Shown: piece by piece, positions 34,412-43,568 of the stretch
Layout of the letters: the number at the start of each line of letters is the position of its first letter
Numbering within the stretch: the first letter of the stretch is position 1
Assembly (NCBI GenBank): GCA_030054035.1
Contig: JASGCS010000003.1
Location: 42,047-106,046 of the forward strand
Direction: 5' to 3'
DNA: 64,000 bases
Source of the DNA: Candidatus Methylacidiphilales bacterium
GTDB taxonomy: Bacteria; Pseudomonadota; Gammaproteobacteria; JASGCS01
Made by a program: the position numbers and the translations under genes
Notes under the pieces: generated by a model
What the model was told of the DNA's origin: nothing
Databases searched by the model: none
Seen by the model: the letters and a program-made list of their open reading frames with translations, nothing else

Positions 34412-35218
34412 CTATAAATACTTTTTCCAATTCCAGTTTAAATCACCAACAGCGATAAATGGTGGGTTTATAAAATCTTCCTTCTGATTATAGGTAAGTA
34501 TAGCGCCACTTTGAGAGAAAATTTCCCCACCTGACGCGCTTAGAATGCAGTGAGATGCCGCCGTGTCCCATTCACAGGTCGTGCCAAATCTAACATACAG
34601 ATCAGCAGCCCCTTCAGCTATTAAACAAGGTTTAAGAGAGCTACCCATACCTTTAAATGTGTAGTTAGGAAGTTTTGACAGATACATCTCCGTCTCCTGA
34701 TCTCTCCAGCTCTTACTCCCAACTACAGTGAATGATTCAAAATTAATTTCTTTGGAACTGATTTTAATTTTATTGTTCACAACTTGTTTAAACGCGTTTG
34801 AATATTTCGTTGCGTAGTAAAGAGTATTAATTGCAGGGGCATATACCACCCCTAATACTGGTACTCCAAATTCAATCAGAGCAATATTAACCGTATAATC
34901 ATCAGACCCTTTTATAAATTCTCTTGTACCGTCTAACGGATCTACTAGCCAAACATGATCCCAATTCTTCCTCTCATCCCAGCTTGGGAAATAGGGATAC
35001 TCTTCAGAAATTATTGGAAAATGTCTAATAGAATCGCTATGCAATTCTTTTCTGATAAATTTATCTGCTTCAATGTCGCTAGTAGTTACTGGGGTGTTAT
35101 TAACTTTTGTTTGAATATCTAAATTACCGCTTTTTTTAAGTGATAAGATTAATTCACCTGCGGTTACAGCAATGCGTGTGACCTCAACAAGGTACTCTAG
35201 TAAGACCTTCGAGGAGAT
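34412..35218 (-). CDS. cysQ: 3'(2'),5'-bisphosphate nucleotidase CysQ (start unclear)
   Basis: Removes the 3' phosphate from PAP, a by-product of sulfate assimilation. Inositol-monophosphatase signatures are VDPLDGTREFIKG, the AP in GVVYAPA, and CEWDTAAS. The family-typical N-terminal region is also encoded upstream of 35044: LLEYLVEVTRIA, then NNTPVTTSDIEADKFI and IISEE. The frame has no ATG, GTG or TTG between the stop at 35257 and the TTG at 35044, which would cut off the conserved segment. I therefore extend it to the ATC at 35218 as the most family-like start; an ATT at 35242 is another choice. A start-codon mutation is also possible. Confidence 0.75.
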   Translation of the reverse strand: MSSKVLLEYLVEVTRIAVTAGELILSLKKSGNLDIQTKVNNTPVTTSDIEADKFIRKELHSDSIRHFPIISEEYPYFPSWDERKNWDHVWLVDPLDGTREFIKGSDDYTVNIALIEFGVPVLGVVYAPAINTLYYATKYSNAFKQVVNNKIKISSKEINFESFTVVGSKSWRDQETEMYLSKLPNYTFKGMGSSLKPCLIAEGAADLYVRFGTTCEWDTAASHCILSASGGEIFSQSGAILTYNQKEDFINPPFIAVGDLNWNWKKYL

Positions 35219-35234
35219 TGGCTGTTTTAGGTTA

Positions 35235-35546
35235 CTATAAATTTTTAAGAGCTTTTAAAACTGAAGCCTTAACAATTTTTTTTGCAGGTCTTGCCTTGAA
35301 GATAGTTTCCTGTTTTGTAAAGGGGTTGATTCCTTTGCGTTCTGGAACGGCTGGTTTTTCAACAGTTTTAAGTTTTAAGATTCCTGGAATCACAAATTGC
35401 CGAACAGCTGAGTCGTTCAGTTGCTCAATCATTAAATTTTTTAATGATTCGATGATTTTTTTTACTTCTGAACTGGATAGTTCGGTTCGAGTAGCGATTT
35501 CTTTCACTACTTCACTTGTACTCATAGGCTTGGCTTTAATATTCAT
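35235..35546 (-). CDS. HU/IHF-family DNA-binding protein
   Basis: A 103-residue histone-like protein that bends DNA. It has the helical N-terminus TSEVVKEIATRTELSSSEVKK, the beta-arm region FVIPGILKLKTVEKPAVPERKG, and GINPFTKQETIFKARPAKK, typical of an HU-like subclass rather than standard HupA or IhfA. A GGGAG ribosome site lies 5-6 bp before the ATG. It is followed on the same strand by cysQ. Confidence 0.88.
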   Translation of the reverse strand: MNIKAKPMSTSEVVKEIATRTELSSSEVKKIIESLKNLMIEQLNDSAVRQFVIPGILKLKTVEKPAVPERKGINPFTKQETIFKARPAKKIVKASVLKALKNL

Positions 35547-35628
35547 TTTGCTCCCATTTAATTAATGTTTCTCTTTGAATTGGTTTCCATTTTACCATTA
35601 ATATCGTTTAATATGTAACATTATTAGT

Positions 35629-36822
35629 ATGTATTTATTTAGGATAATAGACACCTCAGATTGTAATCTTGAGATTAGTGATCGGGTGAGATTACGAAGG
35701 TTGTTTTACCTTTTTAAAGGGCAAGGCAATGCGTTAGTATTTCAAGGTCTATTGAGTAGCGTTTTTTTATTCGGTCTCATTATTAAGGATTTATTTTTAT
35801 TTGGCATATTGTGGGTGGCCAGTATTTCTGTGGTGAGTTTTTATATGTATCGATTAACGAGAGCGTTTTTTTCTCGTTTTGGGAGAACGGCTATCTATGA
35901 AATAGAGCAGCGTTTTTTATTTCTATTGGTAAGTATTTCTTTTCTCTGGGGAATGTCGTTCTTATGGTTTATAACTATTTCTCCTTCCTCGTCAGTAACA
36001 TTTATATTTATTCAATTATTTGTTGTTTCAATGAATTTAGGATTTTATTTATATAGTTTTAGAAGTTTTATTATAAGTTCAACACTGGTGATTGCGCCTT
36101 CAATTATATATCTATATATGAATCATCATTTGTTTAATAATTTGGAATTTATTTTGGTTATTTATTTAGTTTCTTTTTTCCTTTATTCTCGATTTATTAT
36201 TAGTAATGTTAATTTAGGAGTCAGGTTGCAGACTTTGAATGAAAACCTAAACCGACAATTACTGGTAGCAAATAAACAATTAATTGAAGAATCATCAACT
36301 GATTACCTGACCGGAATCGCGAATCGAAGAACATTAGAAAATCATCTAGAGCGAGAATACTCAAGAGCCCTCAGACAAGGATATTCCATTGCAGTAATGA
36401 TTATAGATGTGGATTGGTTTAAAAAATACAATGATTTTTATGGGCATCTCAATGGGGATGACGCATTACGCTCTATCGCGTATGCCTTCACTCAAGTACT
36501 CTGTAGACCGGGAGATCTAGTCGCTCGATTTGGAGGTGAGGAGTTTGCAACAGTACTTTCAAGTACCAATCAAGAAACAGCATTGTTGTTAGCAAATAGA
36601 CTTAAACAAGCAATTACAGATCTTAATATCCCACATGCCCAATCTGAATTTGGTACTTTATCAATAAGCGTTGGCGTGTATGCTAAAATCCCTGAAAAAA
36701 ATGAAAATCCTCACCAGTATTTATCGCTTGCAGATATTGCGTTATATAAAGCTAAAAGTTCAGGTAGAAATATAGCAGTTAGTTACGATGTGAGAATGGG
36801 GCAACAAAAATCCCCTTCATAA
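35629..36822 (+). CDS. Membrane diguanylate cyclase (GGDEF)
   Basis: Synthesises cyclic di-GMP from two GTP. The N-terminal 190 residues form about six hydrophobic segments with no recognised sensor motif, then a short coiled linker. The GGDEF domain (about 222-390) has DYLTGIANRR, IIDVDWFKKYND, the active-site loop GGEEF (302-306) and, five residues upstream, the RxxD inhibitory site RPGD, so product inhibition is likely. c-di-GMP control of surface behaviour would suit a genome with type IV pili. The 3' end overlaps metW by 40 bp. Confidence 0.92.
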   Translation: MYLFRIIDTSDCNLEISDRVRLRRLFYLFKGQGNALVFQGLLSSVFLFGLIIKDLFLFGILWVASISVVSFYMYRLTRAFFSRFGRTAIYEIEQRFLFLLVSISFLWGMSFLWFITISPSSSVTFIFIQLFVVSMNLGFYLYSFRSFIISSTLVIAPSIIYLYMNHHLFNNLEFILVIYLVSFFLYSRFIISNVNLGVRLQTLNENLNRQLLVANKQLIEESSTDYLTGIANRRTLENHLEREYSRALRQGYSIAVMIIDVDWFKKYNDFYGHLNGDDALRSIAYAFTQVLCRPGDLVARFGGEEFATVLSSTNQETALLLANRLKQAITDLNIPHAQSEFGTLSISVGVYAKIPEKNENPHQYLSLADIALYKAKSSGRNIAVSYDVRMGQQKSPS

Positions 36823-37409
36823 TCTTGATTTCCATCTAAAAGATAAATTACTGATTCGCAAAATAAATTAGGATGTACCTGTTTTAGTAATGGAATGCCC
36901 TGTATGTATTTTTTTGCCCGAATGGTTACTTTTAAATCTTGACAAAGATTTTCAAAATCGGTAATGGTGCATAAATGAATGTTTTTTGATTCATACCATT
37001 GTTCTGGTAAAGTGTTTGACATGGGCATTTTCCCATTTATAGCCAGATACCATCTACAATGCCAATAGGCCATATTTGGAAACGAAATGATAGCTTGTTT
37101 ACCTATCCTTAATATTTCTTGCATAGTAAAATCTGGTCTCTTGAGTGTTTGAATTGAATTTGATAAAATCACATAATCAATAGATTGATTTGAGACTGTT
37201 TTTACCCAATACTCAATATCCTGTTGAAGTACCGGAACCTTTCGCTCCAAACAACAGCGTATCATTTTAAGATCCTTTTCAACCCCATACCCATGTACCT
37301 GTTTTTTGATTTGGAGTAAATGAAAAAGCTCGCCATCCCCACAACCTAAATCTACTACATGGCTTTGAGAGGAAATCCAATTTTCAATGATTGCAAAATC
37401 TTTACGCAT
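36783..37409 (-). CDS. metW: MetW, methionine biosynthesis methyltransferase-like protein
   Basis: A 208-residue class I SAM-dependent methyltransferase fold protein with VVDLGCGDGELFHLL near residue 20 and ISFPNMAYWHCRW in the middle. MetW is required together with MetX for homoserine acylation in several proteobacteria, where it forms a complex with MetX. It overlaps the metX 3' end by 8 bp, the usual metXW arrangement. Confidence 0.9.
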   Translation of the reverse strand: MRKDFAIIENWISSQSHVVDLGCGDGELFHLLQIKKQVHGYGVEKDLKMIRCCLERKVPVLQQDIEYWVKTVSNQSIDYVILSNSIQTLKRPDFTMQEILRIGKQAIISFPNMAYWHCRWYLAINGKMPMSNTLPEQWYESKNIHLCTITDFENLCQDLKVTIRAKKYIQGIPLLKQVHPNLFCESVIYLLDGNQDYEGDFCCPILTS

Positions 37410-38544
37410 AGCGCGAGGGGGTGAGATAGGTTTTTAATAATTCTAAAAATGGTTGATTGTCAACTAAAAAATCGTCATGCCCTATTGTAGAAGGAATAGA
37501 GGCATAACTTACTGATTTTTTATTCTGCACTAGTGCTTGGACAATTTTTTCTGAATGTGCTGGTGGAAATCTCCAATCACTGGTGAAAGAGCATATAAAA
37601 AAATTAGAAAGTACATGTGCGAGCGCCTTGGCCAGACTTCCTGCAAATTTTGTTGATGGATCATAATAATCCAGTGCTTTAGAATTGCGAAGATAGGTGT
37701 GAGCATCAAAGTCTTTTACAAATTTATTTCCTTGGTAATGCAAATATCGTTCAATTTCAAATTGATTTTTATTTATATTGTAATGCGATTCGTTGTCAAT
37801 TAATTCTCGACCAAATTTGTCTGCTAGACTTTCACTGGAAATATACGTTAGATGTCCTAACATTCTCGCTATTGCAAGGCCCTTATCGGGAATAGTCCCA
37901 TTTTGGAGGTACAGACCATTATGGAAGTTGGGGTCCCAACGAATTGCACTACGGGCGACTTCATTAAAAGCAATATTTTGCGTAGAGAGTTCAGCGCTAC
38001 TCGCTATTAATACGCAATGATGCAAAAGATCAGGATAACTGATTGACCATTGTAGTGCCTGCATACCCCCTAAACTACCTCCAATAACTGCAAACCATTT
38101 AGAAATCCCCAATGATATCATGAGTTTTTTTTGCATATTGACCCAATCAAGCACCGTTACAAATGGAAATTCCTCCCCGTATTCTTGCCCAGTTTTTTTA
38201 TTTATTGTTCTAGGGCCAGTGGTGCCGTGACACCCACCTAGGTTATTAGCACAAACAACATAGTATTGATTGGTATCAATTGATTTATTGGGCCCAATCG
38301 CTACTTCCCACCATCCAAAATCAGGTTTGGGATGTATGGTATGGTATCCTGCAGCGTGATGGTTGCCAGACAGAGCATGGCAAATATAAATTGCATTGCT
38401 TTTATCTTCATTTAAAGTGCCATATGTTTCAAATCTAATTTGAATGTCTTCCAATACGCTACCGCATTCAAGCGTGAAAGAATCGTTTAAAGCAATTGTC
38501 TGTTCTTTAACCAAGCCAATCGAGTCTTCTATGGAAAATTTCAT
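37402..38544 (-). CDS. metX: Homoserine O-acyltransferase (MetX)
   Basis: An alpha/beta-hydrolase acyltransferase that activates homoserine for methionine synthesis. The 380 residues have ICHALSGNHHAAG, NNLGGCHGTTGP, the nucleophile elbow GGSLGGMQAL (about 155), and the C-terminal GHDDFLVD with catalytic His. Whether acetyl- or succinyl-CoA is used cannot be settled by eye; MetW partnership is reported for both types. The ATG overlaps proC by 4 bp. Confidence 0.92.
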   Translation of the reverse strand: MKFSIEDSIGLVKEQTIALNDSFTLECGSVLEDIQIRFETYGTLNEDKSNAIYICHALSGNHHAAGYHTIHPKPDFGWWEVAIGPNKSIDTNQYYVVCANNLGGCHGTTGPRTINKKTGQEYGEEFPFVTVLDWVNMQKKLMISLGISKWFAVIGGSLGGMQALQWSISYPDLLHHCVLIASSAELSTQNIAFNEVARSAIRWDPNFHNGLYLQNGTIPDKGLAIARMLGHLTYISSESLADKFGRELIDNESHYNINKNQFEIERYLHYQGNKFVKDFDAHTYLRNSKALDYYDPSTKFAGSLAKALAHVLSNFFICSFTSDWRFPPAHSEKIVQALVQNKKSVSYASIPSTIGHDDFLVDNQPFLELLKTYLTPSRYA

Positions 38545-39356
38545 AAGTTTGAAGACCTCTCAGAAAGTTTTTGCGAGCGTCGGTAAGCAGTGTTAAGTGC
38601 TTGCCTAAAATGTAATGAAATATCATGATGATCAAGATAGTTAATTGCTGATTCTGTAGTGCCTCTTTTTGAAATAACCTGTGATAGTAGATTATCGAGT
38701 GTGGAATTATTGTCGTTCGCTAGAACTAGTGCTCCTTGTATAGTTTCAGCAATCAAATCTCTTGCAAGCTTTGATGATAGCCCTAACGCCTCAGCTTCTT
38801 CTTGCCAAGCTTTCATGAAATAAAAAAGATAGGCAGGACCGCTACCAGATATAGCTGTTACTGCATGGAGTAACTCTTCTTGCTCAATCCACCATAATTT
38901 TCCAATTTGATTAAAGATTGATTGGGCAAATTTCTTATTTTCATCTGTTAAAGATTGACCAAATAAAACAGTCGCACTTTTACCGATTTTCGCCGGTGTG
39001 TTAGGCATAGCTCGGATAATAGGACCTTGGTGTTTGGAAAATAATTTTAACTGGGAAACGGTAATTCCAGCTACAATTGAAACGAGTAAGCATTGAGGAG
39101 TTAGTACATGGCTGCTTTGGGAGCAGGCTGATTCAATATCTTGTGGTTTTATTGCTAATATCACAGCCTGTAAGTTGTTAATTTCACTTGGAAGTGTAGG
39201 ATATATCTGTACATTATATTTTTGCTTAACTAATGCAAGGACTTGCTCGCAACAATCATAAACCGCGATGCGCCCTGGGTACTGTATCATTTGCAACATT
39301 GCCTGAGTCATAGTGCCTCCGCCGATAAATAATAGTTCAGTCTTTAATTTATTCAT
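38541..39356 (-). CDS. proC: Pyrroline-5-carboxylate reductase
   Basis: The last step of proline synthesis, NAD(P)H-dependent. The 271 residues start with the Rossmann LFIGGGTMTQAML and contain IIRAMPNTPAKIG, VTAISGSGPAYLFYFMKAW and the C-terminal ISKRGTTESAINYLD. It sits 9 bp after yggS, a widely conserved gene pair. Confidence 0.95.
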   Translation of the reverse strand: MNKLKTELLFIGGGTMTQAMLQMIQYPGRIAVYDCCEQVLALVKQKYNVQIYPTLPSEINNLQAVILAIKPQDIESACSQSSHVLTPQCLLVSIVAGITVSQLKLFSKHQGPIIRAMPNTPAKIGKSATVLFGQSLTDENKKFAQSIFNQIGKLWWIEQEELLHAVTAISGSGPAYLFYFMKAWQEEAEALGLSSKLARDLIAETIQGALVLANDNNSTLDNLLSQVISKRGTTESAINYLDHHDISLHFRQALNTAYRRSQKLSERSSNL

Positions 39357-39365
39357 AACAGTATT

Positions 39366-40040
39366 TTACCGCTTGCCCAGCAATGCTGTACCAATTCTCA
39401 CATGAGTCGCACCATGTTTTATAGCAAGAGTATAATCATCACTCATTCCCATAGATAACATTGGTGCTTTCGGAAGACTATTATAATAGTTTGACACTTG
39501 TGCAAAATATTTTTCTTGATCTAAGGCAGAGAGATGTAAAGGGAGTGTGGTCATGATTCCACTGTACTGTATATTTGGGAAATTACCCATGTAAGTTACT
39601 AATTCTTGTAATGTAGCATGAGAGCCTACTATTCCATTTCTATTTGAATCAGACTGAAGTTTGACCTGAATGCAACAATTGATCGTTTTATTAAACTTTT
39701 CACATGCTTTTTGAATCAAGGGGAGATGTGCCCTATCAAAAAATGATAAAATTACTGCAGCTGATTTGACGATCATATTTATTTTATTTTTCTGAATCAC
39801 TCCTTGGTAGTACCATACCGCGTTTTCAAGCAAATGATTATTATCAATTAATTCCTTTCTTTTTAAGGCAAGTTCTTGGGCGTAATTTTCTCCAAAATCA
39901 TTGATGCCAAGAGAATATAAAATTGGCAAAACATCCCACGGATGTTTTTTTGTAACTGCTATTATTGTAACAGCATGAGACCTACTATTTTCTCTAATTG
40001 AGGCCACCCTATGTTTTATGGTTTCATAACTATAGTCGTT
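39366..40040 (-). CDS. yggS: PLP homeostasis protein (YggS/PROSC family)
   Basis: A small fold-type III PLP-binding protein with no known catalysis, involved in vitamin B6 balance. Seen are IIAVTKKHP with the PLP lysine (the family usually reads AVSK or AVTK), FGENYAQE, WYYQGVIQKNK, and LSMGMSDDYTLAIKHGATHVRIGTALLGKR. ATG 40040 gives 224 residues, close to the norm. An in-frame start 30 bp upstream is less likely. It is divergent from pilT across 54 bp. Confidence 0.92.
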   Translation of the reverse strand, partial: NDYSYETIKHRVASIRENSRSHAVTIIAVTKKHPWDVLPILYSLGINDFGENYAQELALKRKELIDNNHLLENAVWYYQGVIQKNKINMIVKSAAVILSFFDRAHLPLIQKACEKFNKTINCCIQVKLQSDSNRNGIVGSHATLQELVTYMGNFPNIQYSGIMTTLPLHLSALDQEKYFAQVSNYYNSLPKAPMLSMGMSDDYTLAIKHGATHVRIGTALLGKR

Positions 40041-40094
40041 CATTTGATATACAATATACCGTAACAACACCTTAGAATATAGGGAGATCGAATT

Positions 40095-41132
40095 ATGGAT
40101 ATAACCGCATTACTGAAATTTTCAGTTGAAAACAAAGCATCAGATCTGCATATATCTGCTGGCCAACCACCTATTCTTAGAGTCGATGGAGATGTGCGAA
40201 GAATTAATGTCCCAGCATTAACTAATGAAGATTGCAACAAACTTCTCTACGATATAATGAATGATAAGCAGAGAAAAAATTATGAAGAGTTTCTTGAGAC
40301 TGATTTCTCTTTTGAGCTTGAAGGTATCTCTAGATTTCGAGTAAATGTTTTTAGACAAAATAGAGGTATGGGCGCGGTGTTGCGTACCATTCCATCTAAA
40401 ATATTAAGTTTACAAGACTTAAGCACTCCACCGATATTTGCTGAAATTGCCGGTTATGCTCGTGGTATGGTGCTAGTAACTGGGCCAACTGGATCAGGTA
40501 AGTCTACTACCTTAGCGGCTATCATAGATCATATTAATAGAAATGAACCTGCACATATACTTACTGTGGAGGATCCAATTGAGTTTGTCCATGAACCTAA
40601 AAAAGCCCTGATTAATCAGCGTGAAGTCCATCGCGATACCCTTGGCTTTAATGAAGCATTGCGGTCTGCATTGCGAGAAGACCCTGATTGTATATTGGTA
40701 GGGGAAATGCGAGACTTGGAAACGATCCGGTTGGCGATGACTGCTGCTGAAACCGGCCATTTAGTTTTTGGAACATTGCACACAACCTCAGCGGCAAAAA
40801 CTATAGATCGTATTATCGATGTTTTTCCAGCGGCTGAAAAATCGATGGTTCGTTCAATGCTTTCAGAGTCATTGAGAGCGGTTATTTCCCAAACACTTCT
40901 AAAAAAAGTTGGTGGAGGAAGAGTTGCGGCACATGAAATTATGTTAGGAACACCTGCAATTAAGAATCTTATCCGAGAAGATAAAGTCGCTCAAATGAAC
41001 TCCGCCATTCAAACTGGTCAACAATTAGGGATGAGAACTCTAGATCAGAGTTTGCTCGCGCTTATTCAGCGATCTTTAGTTACAAGACAAGAGGCGTTAC
41101 ACTATGCGGTCAACCCATCATCACTAAATTAA
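40095..41132 (+). CDS. pilT: Twitching motility ATPase PilT
   Basis: The hexameric retraction motor of type IV pili. The 345 residues contain DLHISAGQPP at the start, Walker A GPTGSGKSTT (about 132), the Asp box VEDPIEFVH, Walker B DCILVGEMRDLET, the His box GHLVFGTLHTTSA, and the C-terminal AIRNLIRE-like AIKNLIREDK motif needed for retraction. It is followed 9 bp later by pilU. Confidence 0.96.
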   Translation: MDITALLKFSVENKASDLHISAGQPPILRVDGDVRRINVPALTNEDCNKLLYDIMNDKQRKNYEEFLETDFSFELEGISRFRVNVFRQNRGMGAVLRTIPSKILSLQDLSTPPIFAEIAGYARGMVLVTGPTGSGKSTTLAAIIDHINRNEPAHILTVEDPIEFVHEPKKALINQREVHRDTLGFNEALRSALREDPDCILVGEMRDLETIRLAMTAAETGHLVFGTLHTTSAAKTIDRIIDVFPAAEKSMVRSMLSESLRAVISQTLLKKVGGGRVAAHEIMLGTPAIKNLIREDKVAQMNSAIQTGQQLGMRTLDQSLLALIQRSLVTRQEALHYAVNPSSLN

Positions 41133-41141
41133 TTTAATTGT

Positions 41142-42335
41142 ATGAGCCCAAATCAGTCTATTCCCACACAAGTCACTGAATCTCCCCAGCTTAAATTCAT
41201 TAATTCCATGCTTAGATTTATGAATAAAAATAATGGCACGGATTTGTTTATCTGCGCTGGAACAAAAGCGCAACTTAAAATCAATAACGAATTAAAACCT
41301 GTTACTGATGAAGTACTTAAACCTGCACTCATTAAAGAGTTAATCATGGCTATTACCCCTAAAAACATATTTGATAGACTGGAAACTGAATTAGAGGCTA
41401 ATTTTGCAACCAGTTTACCTGGGATTGCTCGTTTTAGGGTAAATGTATATGTGCAGCGCGGCACTTACGGGATGGTAATTAGACATATCCAAACCGAAAT
41501 ACCAACCATGGAATCACTCAAGCTTCCAGATCATTTAAAAGAATTAGTTATGAGTAAGAGAGGTCTGGTAATAATAGTGGGTGGAACTGGTACCGGGAAG
41601 TCAACTACTTTGGCCAGTATGATAGATTATCGTAATAAAAATTCCTCAGGCCATATAATTACTATAGAGGATCCAGTTGAGTTTGTGCATCAGCACGCAA
41701 AATGTATTGTCAGTCAACGCGAAATTGGAACTGACACTTTAAATTGGAGAAACGCCTTAAAAAATACTCTGCGCCAAGCGCCGGATGTTATATTAATAGG
41801 TGAAGTGCGTGATATGGAAACCATGAATCATGCCATTGAATTTTCTCAGACCGGTCACCTTTGTCTGTGTACCTTACATGCCAACAACACCTACCAAGCA
41901 TTAGAAAGAATTGTTAATTTATTCCCCCATCAACAACATACACAACTATATAGCGATTTGAGTATGAATCTTCGCGGTATTGTTTCGCAACGATTGGTGA
42001 CTGCTATTGAAGGTGGTAGAAGGGCTGCGCTGGAAACTCTAATTAATACGCCACTCATAGCTGATTTAATTGCTAAAGGAGAAATAGGCAGTATTAGAGA
42101 AGTTATGGCAAGAAACCCAGAATCAGGTAACACTATTTTTGATGATTATTTAGTTTCACTTGTTCAAAGTAAAATCATATCTTTGGATGAAGCGCTTAAA
42201 AACGCTGAATCAAAAACCGAAATAAAAGTTAAATTACGATCTAGAGGTATAGCTATTACAGATGTTGATGAATCGCAGGATAAAAAATTACATCTGCGAA
42301 ACACTGAATCAGAAGGAACTAATTCTAAATTCTGA
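41142..42335 (+). CDS. pilU: PilT-dependent retraction ATPase PilU
   Basis: A PilT paralogue that assists retraction under load. The 397 residues have Walker A GGTGTGKSTT (about 149), ITIEDPVEFVH, VILIGEVRDMET, GHLCLCTLHANN and LINTPLIADLIAKGE, plus a longer C-terminal tail than PilT, as is typical of PilU. The 3' end overlaps the convergent dihydroorotase-like gene by 27 bp. Confidence 0.94.
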   Translation: MSPNQSIPTQVTESPQLKFINSMLRFMNKNNGTDLFICAGTKAQLKINNELKPVTDEVLKPALIKELIMAITPKNIFDRLETELEANFATSLPGIARFRVNVYVQRGTYGMVIRHIQTEIPTMESLKLPDHLKELVMSKRGLVIIVGGTGTGKSTTLASMIDYRNKNSSGHIITIEDPVEFVHQHAKCIVSQREIGTDTLNWRNALKNTLRQAPDVILIGEVRDMETMNHAIEFSQTGHLCLCTLHANNTYQALERIVNLFPHQQHTQLYSDLSMNLRGIVSQRLVTAIEGGRRAALETLINTPLIADLIAKGEIGSIREVMARNPESGNTIFDDYLVSLVQSKIISLDEALKNAESKTEIKVKLRSRGIAITDVDESQDKKLHLRNTESEGTNSKF

Positions 42336-43568
42336 GCCTAAATAATTAATAGCTTCCATTTGCGCAGCTATTTTTACTCCTGAAAGGATATCACATGGGT
42401 CAAGTGGACTAATTGTTGTTTCTTTTGAAGGGTCTAGGACAATAAAGTGTGCTTGATTACCTACCTCTATTGAGGTGCTTGGGATTCCAAGGATTTTAGC
42501 CGGTCCAGAACTTATCCCCTTAGAAATCGTTGAATATTCTATTTCACCGTTGCGAGCCAAATCATAAAGGGCTAACAGCATCCACGCTGAGCTTGGCGAA
42601 CCAAACGCACTATCTCCGTAAGGTAGAAATTTTTCATGCTCCTTTCTTGGTTGATGGTAGCTACAAATTGCTTGGATGAGGTTATTTTGAAAACCCTTAC
42701 GCAAGGCATCGCGATCTTCCAAACTTCTAAGTGGTGGAAGAAGTTTAAATCTTGTATCGTAATTTTTAATTTCTTCTTCAGTAAAAAGTAGATGAAAAAT
42801 AGAAACAGAAGCGCTCATGGTGCTTATGTCTTGGTACGATTGTAAAAGCTGAATTGATTCCTTAGCGCTGAGTAAATGAACATGTAGAGCAGATTTATAA
42901 TAACTACTAATGGTGCTAGCAATTTGTAAAGGTATAGTTTCTAAAAATGAAGGATAAGGAGTTAACCCAAGTTCAGTACATAAAATACTATCATGAGCTA
43001 TCGATTGTGAAACGCACATTGGATCTTGTGGAAAGAAATGTAGCGGTGTTGCAAGTGAAGAATTATATCGGACGGTATGGCTGTAGTTAATTAAATTTAA
43101 AATTGGATCAAGCCAAAATGAAAATCCTTTTGCTCCAGCTTCTTGTAATCTTGCCAGATCATTTAAATTCTCCCCAAGATGATTTTTTGTACATGCTGGT
43201 AAAATATGCAAAATGGCTTGTTGTTTGAAGTCCATACTATGGATGCTAGAAACTGTATACACATCTTGCCATGGAGCAAATGCTGTGCTCGGTATGCAAA
43301 CATGTGCGTAGCCTTGAAGCCATAGTTGGGATAGCGTTTCACCAATTTCTTTTTTTGACATATTTGGGGTTATGGCAAAAGATACTAGGTCAATAGCTGC
43401 AGGCATGATAACTTTTCCTTCGTAATTGTATTCGTTGTGGTTAACTGGCAGTGAAGAGTCAGGCTGACATTGTGTAATAGTTCCGTTGTTGATTATAAGT
43501 TTTTGATTAACAAGCAAGCCTTGGTCGCTAATAACCGAAGCATGTCTTATGGTGCAAAGGCTACTCAT
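42309..43568 (-). CDS. pyrX: Dihydroorotase-like protein without metal ligands (PyrC'/PyrX)
   Basis: A 419-residue amidohydrolase-fold protein placed directly after pyrB with an 8-bp overlap. The C-terminal part matches class I dihydroorotases (ISSGPAKILGIPSTSIEVGNQAHFIVLDP). The HxH metal motif expected after the first strand (usually DxHVHxR) reads AIDLVSFAI. It therefore looks like the inactive dihydroorotase that acts as a scaffold for aspartate transcarbamoylase in Pseudomonas-type complexes. A separate active PyrC would then lie elsewhere. Confidence 0.82.
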   Translation of the reverse strand: MSSLCTIRHASVISDQGLLVNQKLIINNGTITQCQPDSSLPVNHNEYNYEGKVIMPAAIDLVSFAITPNMSKKEIGETLSQLWLQGYAHVCIPSTAFAPWQDVYTVSSIHSMDFKQQAILHILPACTKNHLGENLNDLARLQEAGAKGFSFWLDPILNLINYSHTVRYNSSLATPLHFFPQDPMCVSQSIAHDSILCTELGLTPYPSFLETIPLQIASTISSYYKSALHVHLLSAKESIQLLQSYQDISTMSASVSIFHLLFTEEEIKNYDTRFKLLPPLRSLEDRDALRKGFQNNLIQAICSYHQPRKEHEKFLPYGDSAFGSPSSAWMLLALYDLARNGEIEYSTISKGISSGPAKILGIPSTSIEVGNQAHFIVLDPSKETTISPLDPCDILSGVKIAAQMEAINYLGSEFRISSF

